Counted from the stretch's first letter, positions 1 to 9,783 are shown. The stretch is 64,000 bases of DNA from Heyndrickxia vini (GCF_016772275.1 NZ_CP065425.1:1890653-1954652); one strand, 5' to 3'. The notes: a model not told the origin generated them from the sequence alone. Translations and numbers: made by a program.

Positions 1-2798
1 TGCATCCAGACTATCATGGCAAGAAAATCGGTAAACAACTTGTTTTAAAGGCAGTAGAAAAGACAATTGAATTAGGTTGGCCGCGTATCGACCTTTATAC
101 ATGGCCGGGGAATGTAAAGGCTGTACCTTTATACAAGAAATGTGGTTTTTTTTGGGAGGATCGGGATGATACGACCCACTTAATGAATTTTATTCCATTA
201 GTTCTACAAAATGAAATAACAAAACCGCTATTTCATTCAATTGATTGGTATGAAGACAATGTGAGAGCGATTGAAGTAAAACCTGATGGGATAAAAGAAA
301 ATGGATTCACCTATTACGAATATGTTTGGGAAAATGAACAACATTTTCTTCGTGTTCAAATAGAAAAGAGTGGAAGAGGGATTCGTTTAATTGAAACGAA
401 TGATATCAAAATTGAACTTCTAATGGGCCAACATACTCAGATTGAAGGAAGAGAATCCAATCTTCAACTACAAATAGAAAATAAACGGATCGATTCGCTA
501 AATGTAACGGTAGAAGGCTGTAAAAATGAAAGAACTCATGTACAGGGAAAAATAACCGAAGCGATTAAACAAAATAAAATATTCGAATTTCCAGTTCATA
601 TAAAAAATGGTGAGGAGCCGAATGAATGGATCACACATCCTAAGGCAGAAGTTCAGATTGTAATTAATGGACGGAAGTCTAAGCTAGCTGTTGGTGTATT
701 TCCAAAAAAGGCGATGAAAGTAAAACCGGTTTATATTCCGAAAAAATTCGACACGAATAAACAACAATATTGTTATATAGAAATTGATAATTTTTTAAAA
801 AATGAAGCTGAAATTTCTATTAAACTTTCACCTAATGCTTTGGTACAGTGGGAGAAGTCTACTTATTCATCGAAAATTACTGAAACGGGTATGATAAAAA
901 TCCCTTTCCAAATCAAGAAATATGGCTTTGTACAATCGGAGTGTACAGTGACCGTTCATACTGCTAATGAAATCTTTGAATGGAAGGAAACATTAGCATT
1001 TTCAATGCCATATTTTGGGGTGAAAGATGGGGGATTTGATCAAGAATTTTTTTATTTGCAAAATGGATTTTACACGGTAAACATTCGTAAAAGGGATAAT
1101 GCCATTTCATTTGGAGATGAACAAAAATTTAACCAAAGAACATTCCTTTTTCCACCAAAGTTTGGAAAACCTTATATTGCTGAATTGCCAAAAAAACAAG
1201 CATCTTCTTATGAATGGAATTACACTGAGACATCAGCAATTATGAAAATTCACTATGAAATTGAGAAGCCATTCAAGCAAAATGTAGCACTATGTTTTGA
1301 ATTATTCGGTGAAGGTCTATTAAACTTTTGGCTAGAAATAGAAAATGTATCTGAATCGATTGTAGAAAATTTGTATATTTACCAGCCAATAAGACATGAG
1401 TTAAATCAAACTTATCTACCATTAAACAATGAAATCGTTTATTTTAATGATTCAAAAATGACCGATTTAAGCCAATTAAACAGTAAGGATGTTACGAGTA
1501 ATTGGATATTTTCCGACGATAAAAAGGACCCGCACGGGATAATATGGGACCGCCAAATGAAAATCGGATTTGATGGTTGGGTATTATATTTGGAAGAAAA
1601 TATCAGGAAGATTACAAAAAATGAAATTAGAAAGTCCAAAATAATTCGCTTTTCATTAGGTGTCATAAAAACCGTGGAGGAATTCCAACTATTTGCTAAT
1701 GATACTTCGAAACAAACTGTTGTAGATGAAGTAGAAATAAGAACAAAAACACGAAATCCCATAATTTCAACTAATAAGGTAGAATTAATATTAAAAAGAA
1801 GTCAAAACCGTTATTTCAATGGTGTATTATCTTTTTTGAATAATGATGAACCACTGAAAAACATTAGTATTGAACAGGTAAATAATGATGCATTTAAATT
1901 TATCTATCAAACGAAAGATGACCCATTTGTTTCCCTTCAATATGTACTGGAAAATGAGTCTCAAACGATACAAGGATCATCCTTATTGTTGCGGAAAGCT
2001 AATCGTCCGATTCAATCGCGAAAAATAGACGGAAACGGTCAATATATATATGAGATTGAAAATGGAGATTTACAATTTAAAGCTGCTCCCGGATTTTTTC
2101 CAACATTATATTCAATTTGTTTCCAGGGGAGAGAATGGCTTGATTCATCTTTTCCTACTCCCGAACCAAAAGCATGGTGGAATCCTTGGACTGGTGGATT
2201 CAGTTCCCATCTAAGTGGGATAAGTCTCTTTTCATACATTAAAGAGTCATCACAAACCTCTTTTGTAAAAAAACAGGATCAATATAAAAATGAATGGGAA
2301 GGTTTAGCGATTGAAACGGTTATAGAGCATCATGAAAAATGGAAAGGGTTAAAAATTACACAATACTTTTTAACTATTCCCGGGGTGCCGATGATTGCTC
2401 ATTATACAGAATTAGAACATCGGAATCGTACAATCAACCAATTTGTGTATACTGATATGTTTTTAAAGAATATATCTATGAAAAATACGTCAGTTCATTT
2501 GCATAATAAAGGTGGTTCGACTAAATTTAATGCTGGATTTGAAGAACATATTTTTCGTTTAAATAATCCGAGTACTTTCTCAGACAATGATCAGTCCCAG
2601 CATTTACAGCTCGTTTCTAGTAAAGATTTATTGGATTCCGAATGTATTTTTAGTGAGGACTTTGCATTAGTTAGTACAATGGAATTCGTAAGGAACAGCC
2701 CAGGTCATTCTAAAAAAACAGATCCTATTTTCATGTTATTTCCTCATCTGCCAATTGATAAAGATATGATTAAAAACCTGAAATCAATCAAATTTTAA
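1..2798 (+). CDS. GNAT acetyltransferase fused to a very large C-terminal region (5' end outside window)
   Basis: The reading frame is open from base 3 and continues unbroken through the ATG at 183, so that ATG is internal. The first codons give HPDYHGKKIGKQLVLKAVE, a classical GNAT acetyl-CoA-binding motif A, followed by LYTWPGNVKAVPLYKKCGF, the usual GNAT C-terminal 'N..A..LYEK.GF' motif. After the acetyltransferase end (about residue 60 of the visible part) come about 870 residues that I do not recognise. They are rich in alternating hydrophobic/charged beta-strand patterns, with an aromatic WWNPWTGG stretch near position 2173-2200 that resembles sugar-binding beta-sandwich proteins; this resemblance is weak. 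There is no signal peptide in the visible part. The amidohydrolase gene starts 11 bases after the stop, so the two are probably one operon. Function is unknown beyond the acetyltransferase head. Confidence 0.75.
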   Translation, partial: HPDYHGKKIGKQLVLKAVEKTIELGWPRIDLYTWPGNVKAVPLYKKCGFFWEDRDDTTHLMNFIPLVLQNEITKPLFHSIDWYEDNVRAIEVKPDGIKENGFTYYEYVWENEQHFLRVQIEKSGRGIRLIETNDIKIELLMGQHTQIEGRESNLQLQIENKRIDSLNVTVEGCKNERTHVQGKITEAIKQNKIFEFPVHIKNGEEPNEWITHPKAEVQIVINGRKSKLAVGVFPKKAMKVKPVYIPKKFDTNKQQYCYIEIDNFLKNEAEISIKLSPNALVQWEKSTYSSKITETGMIKIPFQIKKYGFVQSECTVTVHTANEIFEWKETLAFSMPYFGVKDGGFDQEFFYLQNGFYTVNIRKRDNAISFGDEQKFNQRTFLFPPKFGKPYIAELPKKQASSYEWNYTETSAIMKIHYEIEKPFKQNVALCFELFGEGLLNFWLEIENVSESIVENLYIYQPIRHELNQTYLPLNNEIVYFNDSKMTDLSQLNSKDVTSNWIFSDDKKDPHGIIWDRQMKIGFDGWVLYLEENIRKITKNEIRKSKIIRFSLGVIKTVEEFQLFANDTSKQTVVDEVEIRTKTRNPIISTNKVELILKRSQNRYFNGVLSFLNNDEPLKNISIEQVNNDAFKFIYQTKDDPFVSLQYVLENESQTIQGSSLLLRKANRPIQSRKIDGNGQYIYEIENGDLQFKAAPGFFPTLYSICFQGREWLDSSFPTPEPKAWWNPWTGGFSSHLSGISLFSYIKESSQTSFVKKQDQYKNEWEGLAIETVIEHHEKWKGLKITQYFLTIPGVPMIAHYTELEHRNRTINQFVYTDMFLKNISMKNTSVHLHNKGGSTKFNAGFEEHIFRLNNPSTFSDNDQSQHLQLVSSKDLLDSECIFSEDFALVSTMEFVRNSPGHSKKTDPIFMLFPHLPIDKDMIKNLKSIKF

Positions 2799-2809
2799 GG
2801 GAGCTAGCC

Positions 2810-3661
2810 ATGAAAATAATTGATGCACATATTCATTTCTCAAATATAGGCTCTTTTCATAAAACGGCAGAGGAACAATCATTTGTCGATTATTCAAAAA
2901 AAGGAATAATGAATGAATTTAAAGAGGCTGGGGTCGTTCTAGGTATCGGTATGGGGTTAACGGAAACATTGGAGATCGGTTTTCCTGATCCAAAGTCTAA
3001 TACACCAATGGGATTAGATTTAGACGCCAGTTTACCAAATAATATTGTTTATTGTGCGGGTGTTAATCCATATACATTAAGTAATGAGACACTCGTTTTA
3101 CTAGAAAATGAATTACAAAAAGATAATGTAGTAGGAATAAAAATTTACTTAGGTTACTATCCCTTTTATGCATATGATGAAATCTATCATCCGGTTTATG
3201 CGTTAGCAGAAAAATATGATGTCCCTGTAGTATTCCATACAGGTGATACCTATTCAGAAAGGGGATTATTAAAATATTCCCATCCATTAACATTGGATGA
3301 AGTCGCTGTACGTTTTCGTAATGTTCGTTTTGTGATGGCGCATTTTGGCGACCCATGGGTATTAACTGGTGCAGAAGTGGTATATAAAAATGCGAATATG
3401 TTTGCAGATCTTTCTGGATTAATTGTCGGAACGGAGGAAGAACTTACGAGTTATTCAGAAGGAAGATTTTTAGACCATTTACGACACGCATTAGTTTATT
3501 GTGATCATTATGATAGATTACTATTCGGGACCGATTGGCCTTTGGCACCAATAAAGCCATATATAAAATTTATACAACAATTGATTCCAGAAAAATATCA
3601 TAAAGATGTGTTTTACAATAATGCACTAAAGGTTTTTCCAAAAATAAAAAATAAACTATAA
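2810..3661 (+). CDS. amidohydrolase-superfamily metal-dependent hydrolase (TIM barrel)
   Basis: 283 residues. The N-terminus IIDAHIHFS carries the HxH metal-binding motif of the amidohydrolase superfamily. VVFHTGDTY, FVMAHFGDPW and GTDWPLAP supply the later histidines and the catalytic aspartate of the 'amidohydrolase 2' branch (relatives of ACMSD and of 4-sulfomuconolactone-type hydrolases). The ATG at 2810 has GGGAGC upstream at a good distance. It follows the GNAT fusion gene by 11 bases and ends at a strong terminator, so it closes that operon. The natural substrate cannot be read from the sequence. The family call is firm; a specific reaction is not. Confidence 0.8.
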   Translation: MKIIDAHIHFSNIGSFHKTAEEQSFVDYSKKGIMNEFKEAGVVLGIGMGLTETLEIGFPDPKSNTPMGLDLDASLPNNIVYCAGVNPYTLSNETLVLLENELQKDNVVGIKIYLGYYPFYAYDEIYHPVYALAEKYDVPVVFHTGDTYSERGLLKYSHPLTLDEVAVRFRNVRFVMAHFGDPWVLTGAEVVYKNANMFADLSGLIVGTEEELTSYSEGRFLDHLRHALVYCDHYDRLLFGTDWPLAPIKPYIKFIQQLIPEKYHKDVFYNNALKVFPKIKNKL

Positions 3662-3666
3662 CAGCA

Positions 3667-3706
3667 AAAACTCACTCGTATAACCGTGAATACGAGTGAG
3701 TTTTTT
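3667..3706 (+). terminator. bidirectional intrinsic terminator between amidohydrolase and glnS
   Basis: AAAACTCACTCGTAT (3667-3681) and its complement ATACGAGTGAGTTTT (3690-3704) enclose an 8-base loop and are followed by T residues. An A tract on the 5' side allows it to end the oppositely oriented glnS transcript as well. Confidence 0.85.
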
Positions 3707-3710
3707 AATT

Positions 3711-5363
3711 TTATAATTTAAACGAACTCTTTAATGATACAACACGGTTAAATACGAGTGAATTTGTTGTTGAATGCTTTGGATCAACATTGAAGTATCC
3801 ATGTCTAAAGAATTGAAACTTGTCATTTGCTTTTGCGTTTTCCATATTAGGTTCGACAAATCCTTTTGCGATCTCAAGAGAATTCGGATTGATATGGTCT
3901 AAAAATGTTCCATCTTCCTTAGCCTCGTCATCCAAAATTAAGGAATCGTATAGACGAAATTCAGCCGGTATTGCTTTTGTTGCCTCAACCCAATGAATTG
4001 TCCCTTTTACTTTTCTTCCGGTAAATCCTGATCCACTCTTCGTTTCCGGATCATATGTGCAATGTAATTCAATTACTTCTCCATTTTCATCCTTAATAAC
4101 TTCTTCACATTTAATAAAATACGCATGTTTCAAGCGAACTTCATTCCCAGGGAAGAGACGGAAGTATTTTTTTGGAGGGTTTTCCATGAAATCTTCTTGC
4201 TCGATATATATTTCACGTGAAAACGGAATTTGTCTTGTACCCATTTCAGGAACTTCAGGGTTAATTTCAGCATCAAGCATTTCAACTTGTCCTTCTGGAT
4301 AGTTTGTTATAACTACTTTTAATGGTTTTAACACTGCCATTGTACGAGGTGCTTTTAATTTTAAATCCTCACGAATAAAATGTTCAAGCATTTGAACATC
4401 AACAGCACCGCTGCCTTTAGAAATGGCGAGTTCTTCGCAAAAAGTTCGAATAGCTTCAGGTGTATAACCTCTGCGTCTTAAACCAGATATCGTTGGCAAG
4501 CGTGGGTCATCCCAGCCATCTACAATATTTTCTTCAACTAATTGTTTTAGCTTCCTTTTACTCATTACAGTGTTTGTTAAATTTAATCGACCAAACTCGA
4601 TTTGTCTTGGTGTTGATTCCATTTCACATTTTTCTACAACCCAGTTATATAGTGGACGTTGATCTTCAAATTCAACTGTGCATAATGAATGGGTAACCCC
4701 CTCAATCGCATCCTCGATTGGATGTGCAAAAGCATACATAGGATAAATACACCATTTATCACCAGTATTATGATGTGTTGCATGTGATATACGATAAAGA
4801 ACGGGATCCCTTAAATTGATATTAGGTGAGGACATATCAATTTTTGCTCGTAAAACCTTTTCACCGTTAGCGAATTCACCATTTTTCATTCCCGTAAATA
4901 AACCAAGATTTTCTTCAATACTTCGATTTCGGGAAGGACTTTCTTTGCCAGGCTCTGTTAAAGTACCGCGGTATTCTCTTATTTCATCCGCTGAAAGATC
5001 TTCAACATATGCAAGTCCTTTTTTAATTAATAAAATTGCTTTTTCATACATGACATCAAAGTAATTAGAGGCAAAAAACAAATTTTCCCATTCATAACCT
5101 AACCATTTTACATCTTCTTTAATTGATTCAACAAACTCGATATCTTCTTTCAAAGGATTGGTGTCATCAAAACGTAAATTTGTCGTTCCATTGAATTCAT
5201 CTGCCAAAGAGAAATTGATAAAAATTGATTTCGCATGTCCAATGTGCAAATACCCATTTGGTTCCGGTGGAAAGCGAGTTATAATTGAATCGTGTTTTCC
5301 GCTATGTAAATCTTCAAGTATTATGTTTCGAATAAAATTGGATGGCGCTGCTTTTTCTTCCAT
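3711..5363 (-). CDS. glnS: glutaminyl-tRNA synthetase
   Basis: 550 residues, almost the length of the E. coli enzyme. It charges tRNA-Gln directly with glutamine in the cytoplasm. The class I signature HIGH is at residues 40-43 inside [15 protein letters not shown], which is the GlnRS rather than the bacterial GluRS form. NLRFDDTNP follows, and VMSKRK (KMSKS loop) lies near residue 270. The C-terminal anticodon-binding beta barrels end with the typical [18 protein letters not shown]. Minus-strand GAAGGGTGAT precedes the ATG. The roughly 120-base upstream space shows no T-box leader. B. subtilis and most relatives lack this enzyme and use GatCAB transamidation, so its presence is notable. No fused YqeY domain is present at the C-terminus. 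Confidence 0.95.
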   Translation of the reverse strand: MEEKAAPSNFIRNIILEDLHSGKHDSIITRFPPEPNGYLHIGHAKSIFINFSLADEFNGTTNLRFDDTNPLKEDIEFVESIKEDVKWLGYEWENLFFASNYFDVMYEKAILLIKKGLAYVEDLSADEIREYRGTLTEPGKESPSRNRSIEENLGLFTGMKNGEFANGEKVLRAKIDMSSPNINLRDPVLYRISHATHHNTGDKWCIYPMYAFAHPIEDAIEGVTHSLCTVEFEDQRPLYNWVVEKCEMESTPRQIEFGRLNLTNTVMSKRKLKQLVEENIVDGWDDPRLPTISGLRRRGYTPEAIRTFCEELAISKGSGAVDVQMLEHFIREDLKLKAPRTMAVLKPLKVVITNYPEGQVEMLDAEINPEVPEMGTRQIPFSREIYIEQEDFMENPPKKYFRLFPGNEVRLKHAYFIKCEEVIKDENGEVIELHCTYDPETKSGSGFTGRKVKGTIHWVEATKAIPAEFRLYDSLILDDEAKEDGTFLDHINPNSLEIAKGFVEPNMENAKANDKFQFFRHGYFNVDPKHSTTNSLVFNRVVSLKSSFKL

Positions 5364-5527
5364 TAATTGATCACCCTTCTTACATCTTCATTTTGGATAT
5401 TCTAATATTATAACAAACTAATGAAAACAGTAAACATTTCTCTTGATATTATAGGCTGAACCAACACATTTTTATAAAAAACAAAGAAAACATGGTAAAA
5501 TATAAAAGTGAGAAATCGGGAGGTACT

Positions 5528-6172
5528 ATGGAGAAAATCATAGAACAGACAGAAGAATTTGTAAAAGCAGAGCTTGGGGAGGATGCAACTGGGCATGATT
5601 ATTATCATGTTGATCGAGTAAGAAAGCTTGCTTTATATATAGCTATGGAAGAACGAAAAGGGGATCTGTTTACTATTGAAATGGCTGCATTACTACATGA
5701 TATACCCGACGAAAAATTAAATCAAAGTATAGAAGATGGATATTTTAAACTCCATTCTTTTCTTGAAACTTTACCTTTAACCCAAATACAAAAACAAAGA
5801 ATCGTTGATATTATAAGCAAAATATCCTATAAAGGTGGAAATGAGGCTGAACTAACAACTTTTGAAGAAAAAGTGGTTCGAGATGCTGACCGAATCGATG
5901 CAATGGGTGCGATTGGCATTGCTAGGGCCTTCTCCTACGGAGGAAAAAATGGCCAACTGATTTTTGATCCTAATATAAAAATTCGTACGAATATAACAAA
6001 TAAACAATATCGAAATGAAAAATCTACTTCAATCCATCATTTTTATGAAAAACTATTAGTATTGAAGGAGCGTATGCATACCAGTACAGCGAAAAGGATT
6101 GCTGAAGAACGTCATCAGTGGTTGGAAATGTATTTAGAACAATTTTTTAAAGAATGGAATGGTGACCAGTGA
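5528..6172 (+). CDS. ypgQ: HD-domain phosphohydrolase, YpgQ/YedJ type
   Basis: About 214 residues from the ATG at 5528, chosen because GGGAGGT sits 4-5 bases upstream; the frame is open to 5492 but that ATG has no ribosome site. HD-superfamily metal ligands are visible: H in GHDYYHVDRV, the HD pair in LLHDIPDE, and the distal D in VVRDADRIDAMGAIGIARAF. Family members are dNTP or nucleotide phosphohydrolases; B. subtilis YpgQ, the likely orthologue, is described as an all-alpha dNTP pyrophosphohydrolase. Its stop codon overlaps the GTG start of the ABC-F gene by 4 bases, which implies translational coupling. Confidence 0.85.
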   Translation: MEKIIEQTEEFVKAELGEDATGHDYYHVDRVRKLALYIAMEERKGDLFTIEMAALLHDIPDEKLNQSIEDGYFKLHSFLETLPLTQIQKQRIVDIISKISYKGGNEAELTTFEEKVVRDADRIDAMGAIGIARAFSYGGKNGQLIFDPNIKIRTNITNKQYRNEKSTSIHHFYEKLLVLKERMHTSTAKRIAEERHQWLEMYLEQFFKEWNGDQ

Positions 6173-8061
6173 GATCATTCACAATTGAACACTTATCAAA
6201 ATCATACGGTGAGAAACAACTGTTTAGAGATATATCGCTACAAATAAATGAAAAAGATCGAATTGGTCTAATCGGTGTTAATGGAACAGGAAAATCGAGT
6301 CTTCTAAAAATTATAGCAAAAATTGATGATCCTGATTCTGGTGAAATGATTCACCCCAACGATTATTCGATTACATATTTATCGCAAAATCCAGAATTAA
6401 ACCCTGAATTAACGGTATTGGAACAAGTTTATGCAGGTGATTCTGTAATAATGAAATTATTACGTACATATGAAATTGCACTTCTCAGATTAGAAAAGGA
6501 ACCATTAAATGTAGGATACCAAGAAGAACTTTTTAAATTGCAGGCAGAAATGGATGCTCTAAATGCATGGGATGCTAGTGCAAATGCAAAAACTATTCTT
6601 TCGAAATTGGGGATTAATCATGTTAATAAACAAATTGGAGAATTATCAGGTGGACAGAAAAAAAGAGTTGCACTTGCTCAAGTGCTAATCGACACGCCGG
6701 ATTTATTAATATTAGATGAACCGACAAATCATCTAGATTATGAATCTGTCAAATGGTTAGAGGACTATTTAACAAGATATCATGGATCCGTATTATTGGT
6801 TACACATGATCGGTACTTCTTAGATCATGTAACCAATCGAATCTTTGAATTAGATAATGGACATATCTATTCCTATACCGGAAATTATCAATCATTTATA
6901 GAAGCAAAATCATTACGTGAGGAGGAAGCTTTACAAACAGAGTCAAAACGAAGAAATCTTTATCGTAAAGAACTTGCTTGGATGAGGCGTGGTGCGAAAG
7001 CGAGATCAACAAAACAAAAAGCAAGAATACAAAGGTTTGAACAATTGGAATCAAATATTGGTCAAATACCATCAAATGAAAATATTGATATTGGACTACA
7101 AAGTAGTCGATTAGGAAAACAAGTATTTGAATTTCAACATGCTTATAAGTCCTATGAGAATCGTACAATTCTAAAAGACTTTAATTGGCTAGTAAAGCCT
7201 GGTGATCGAATTGGTATCATTGGCAAGAATGGAAGCGGGAAATCCACCTTAATGAACTTAATTGCTGGCAAAATAAAGTTGGATCAGGGGAATATTTCGC
7301 TAGGATCTACCGTAAATATCGCCTATTACCAACAAGAAAACGAGGAGTTAGATGAATCGAAGCGAATGATTGAGTACATTCGCGAACAAGGCGATATAGT
7401 AACGACATCTGAAGGTGAATCGATTTCAGCTACACAAATGCTTGAACGATTTTTATTTCCACTGAATACTCATGGAACACCAATTAGAAAACTTTCCGGT
7501 GGCGAAAAAAGAAGGTTATATCTGCTTAAGCTTCTTATGGGAAAGCCGAATGTATTATTAATGGATGAACCAACGAATGATTTGGACACCCAAACACTAA
7601 CCGTGTTGGAAGATTACCTGGAGGAGTTTCCGGGTGTAGTAATTACAGTGTCGCATGATCGATATTTCTTGGATAAAACATCGGAGCAATTACTTGTTTT
7701 TAATGGCGAAGGGCAAATTGACCGTTATTACGGAATATACAGTGAATATTTGGAACAAAACGCCAAAATAGAGAAGAAAGTTTCGGAAAAAGAAAAAAGT
7801 GATGTGCCAGTAGCTGAAAAGAAGCCATTAAAAAAGAAAAAGTTATCCTATAATGAACAAAAAGAATGGGACGAAATTGATGGTGAAATAGAAAAAACAG
7901 AAAATGATATTGAGTCCATCCAACATGAACTTAATCAGGTTGGCAGCGATTTTGAAAAAGCACAACAATTAACGGAAGAGTTAGATCAACTAAATATTAG
8001 ATTAGAACATCTTATTGAACGATGGAGTTATTTATCTGAACTTGTCGAATCGTTTTCCTAA
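6169..8061 (+). CDS. yfmR: ABC-F family ATPase (YfmR/Uup-like translation factor)
   Basis: 630 residues with no membrane segments. Two ABC ATPase domains in tandem: Walker A GVNGTGKSS and GKNGSGKST, signatures LSGGQKKR and LSGGEKRR, Walker B LLILDEPTNHLD and VLLMDEPTNDLD. Between them is the basic linker ELAWMRRGAKARSTKQKAR typical of ABC-F proteins. The last 75 residues form the Uup-type coiled coil that begins KKKKLSYNEQKEWDEI. Close similarity to B. subtilis YfmR supports a role on ribosomes (relief of stalled elongation) rather than transport. The start is GTG, overlapping the preceding HD gene in GTGA. Confidence 0.93.
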   Translation: MRSFTIEHLSKSYGEKQLFRDISLQINEKDRIGLIGVNGTGKSSLLKIIAKIDDPDSGEMIHPNDYSITYLSQNPELNPELTVLEQVYAGDSVIMKLLRTYEIALLRLEKEPLNVGYQEELFKLQAEMDALNAWDASANAKTILSKLGINHVNKQIGELSGGQKKRVALAQVLIDTPDLLILDEPTNHLDYESVKWLEDYLTRYHGSVLLVTHDRYFLDHVTNRIFELDNGHIYSYTGNYQSFIEAKSLREEEALQTESKRRNLYRKELAWMRRGAKARSTKQKARIQRFEQLESNIGQIPSNENIDIGLQSSRLGKQVFEFQHAYKSYENRTILKDFNWLVKPGDRIGIIGKNGSGKSTLMNLIAGKIKLDQGNISLGSTVNIAYYQQENEELDESKRMIEYIREQGDIVTTSEGESISATQMLERFLFPLNTHGTPIRKLSGGEKRRLYLLKLLMGKPNVLLMDEPTNDLDTQTLTVLEDYLEEFPGVVITVSHDRYFLDKTSEQLLVFNGEGQIDRYYGIYSEYLEQNAKIEKKVSEKEKSDVPVAEKKPLKKKKLSYNEQKEWDEIDGEIEKTENDIESIQHELNQVGSDFEKAQQLTEELDQLNIRLEHLIERWSYLSELVESFS

Positions 8062-8153
8062 CCCTGCATAGGATGCAAGCATAAAAAATTTAATAATATT
8101 TAACGTATGTTAAAATAAAGTAATGATTTTTAAATGAAAGGTGGTATGTAGCT

Positions 8154-9281
8154 ATGAAAATTATTTCAATCGAACCTACTCCAAGTCCGAATACGATGAA
8201 AGTAATTTTAGATGTAGAACTGCCTGCTGGAAAAAGTAATAATTATAAAAAAGAGCAATTGAGTAGCGCACCGCAATTTATTAAAGAGTTACTGGAAATT
8301 GAAGGTGTAAAAGGAATCTACCATGTGGCTGATTTTATTGCTGTAGAGCGAAATGGTAAATACGATTGGCAACAAATTTTGCCAAAGGTTAAAGAACTAT
8401 TTGGTGATGAGGAATCAGACCAAACACAATCAACTAAGATTGATGAGCATTACGGAGAAGTGAATGTTTCCGTCCAAATGTTTAAAGATATTCCATTACA
8501 AGTGAAATTATCTGATGGAGAACAGGAAAAACGTTTTGCATTACCTGAACTATTTATTAAATCCATGAGTAAGGCACAGCTTGAGGGTGATAATTATGTG
8601 CTATTACGAAAATGGAAAGAGTTTGGCGTACGCTATGGAGATCTTGAACAAATAGGTCAAGAAGTAGTAGAAGAATTACAAGCCGCTTACCCTGAGACTC
8701 GTTTGAATGATTTAGTAGAAGCAGCGAAAAATCCAAAACTGACAAAGGAATTGCAATTAAAGAAATTAATTAAAGTAACTCCAGAAATGTTAAATGATCC
8801 AGATTGGCGAAGAAGATATCAGTTACTTGAACAAATGGAAGAACCAACTATAGATGAACTTCCAGTATTAGAAAAGGCGTTACAAGATGAGAATGCATCG
8901 ATTCGAAGATTAGCCGTCGTCTATCTTGGAATGATAAAAGATAAACAAGTACTCCCATATTTATTTAAAGGCTTAAAAGACAAAGTTGTAACAGTGAGGC
9001 GCACTGCCGGTGATGCTTTATCAGATCTCGGTTTTAAAGAAGCAATTGAACCAATGATGGAGGCATTAGCGGATAAGAGTAAAATTGTTCGCTGGAGGGC
9101 GGCAATGTTTCTATATGAAGAGGGGGATGAAAGGGCCGTTCCTGCACTTAAAAATGCGGAGAATGATGAAGAATTTGAAGTTCAATTACAAGTGAAAATG
9201 GCATTAGAACGAATTGTTGGCGGCGAAGAGGCAAAAGGATCTGTCTGGAAGCAGATGCTGGAAGCTCGCAAAAAAAATTAA
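8154..9281 (+). CDS. ypgR: conserved virulence factor C-like HEAT-repeat protein (YpgR)
   Basis: 375 residues. Residues 1 to about 85 (IISIEPTPSPNTMKVILD...) match the Nfu/NifU N-terminal scaffold domain. Residues from about 190 to the end are alpha-helical HEAT/PBS-lyase-type repeats (for example LEKALQDENASIRRLAVVYLG and LADKSKIVRWRAAMFLYE). This architecture is that of Staphylococcus CvfC and B. subtilis YpgR. The biochemical role is not established. GAAAGGTGG precedes the ATG. It lies 28 bases upstream of brxB, as in B. subtilis where ypgR and brxB are also close, and is probably co-transcribed with it. Confidence 0.9.
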   Translation: MKIISIEPTPSPNTMKVILDVELPAGKSNNYKKEQLSSAPQFIKELLEIEGVKGIYHVADFIAVERNGKYDWQQILPKVKELFGDEESDQTQSTKIDEHYGEVNVSVQMFKDIPLQVKLSDGEQEKRFALPELFIKSMSKAQLEGDNYVLLRKWKEFGVRYGDLEQIGQEVVEELQAAYPETRLNDLVEAAKNPKLTKELQLKKLIKVTPEMLNDPDWRRRYQLLEQMEEPTIDELPVLEKALQDENASIRRLAVVYLGMIKDKQVLPYLFKGLKDKVVTVRRTAGDALSDLGFKEAIEPMMEALADKSKIVRWRAAMFLYEEGDERAVPALKNAENDEEFEVQLQVKMALERIVGGEEAKGSVWKQMLEARKKN

Positions 9282-9309
9282 TTATTTAATCGAATAGGAG
9301 GCAGTAAAC

Positions 9310-9744
9310 ATGTCAATGGCATATGAGGAATACATGAGAGAGTTAGTAAAACCAATGAGAGAAGAATTGACAGGAGCTAATTTCACAGAGTTGTTAACAG
9401 AAGCTGATGTGGAAAATTTTATGGAAACAGTAAATGGTACAACATTAGTTGTTGTTAATTCTGTTTGCGGTTGTGCAGCAGGATTGGCAAGACCAGCGGC
9501 TATCCAAGCCGTTCAAACAAACGTAAAAAAACCTGATCAATTAGTTACAGTGTTTGCAGGACAAGATAAGGAAGCGACTGCAAAAATGCGTGAGTATTTT
9601 ACAGGTTATGAACCTTCATCCCCTTCAATGGCACTTTTAAAAGGAAAAGAAGTAATTCATTTTATTCCAAGAGATGATATAGAAGATTATGATGTGGAAG
9701 AAATTGTAGCCAATTTAACCAATGCGTTTAATAAATATTTATAA
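9310..9744 (+). CDS. brxB: bacilliredoxin BrxB
   Basis: 144 residues of the DUF1094/YphP family. The Cys-Gly-Cys active site is in NSVCGCAAGLARPAA, near residue 54. Bacilliredoxins have a thioredoxin fold and remove bacillithiol from S-bacillithiolated proteins, so this gene implies that the cell makes bacillithiol. A consensus AGGAGG sits 7-8 bases before the ATG. The gene is followed immediately by a stem-loop that probably ends most transcripts. Confidence 0.95.
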   Translation: MSMAYEEYMRELVKPMREELTGANFTELLTEADVENFMETVNGTTLVVVNSVCGCAAGLARPAAIQAVQTNVKKPDQLVTVFAGQDKEATAKMREYFTGYEPSSPSMALLKGKEVIHFIPRDDIEDYDVEEIVANLTNAFNKYL

Positions 9745-9749
9745 TTATT

Positions 9750-9773
9750 GGGTGTCTATGACACCCATTTTTT
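9750..9773 (+). terminator. compact terminator after brxB overlapping the next gene's leader
   Basis: GGGTGTC (9750-9756), TAT loop, GACACCC (9760-9766), then ATTTTTT. The T tract runs directly into the ribosome-binding site of the methyltransferase gene. Confidence 0.7.
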
Positions 9774-9783
9774 AGGTGATAGG

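Noticed and set aside
1439-1762. 107-residue hydrophobic frame antisense to the GNAT fusion gene
   Set aside because: Antisense to strongly coding sequence with no ribosome site; hydrophobicity comes from the complement of Lys/Glu codons.
5364-5480. T-box riboswitch upstream of glnS
   Set aside because: The gap is only about 120 bases and lacks the AGGGTGG-type T-box sequence and a terminator/antiterminator pair.
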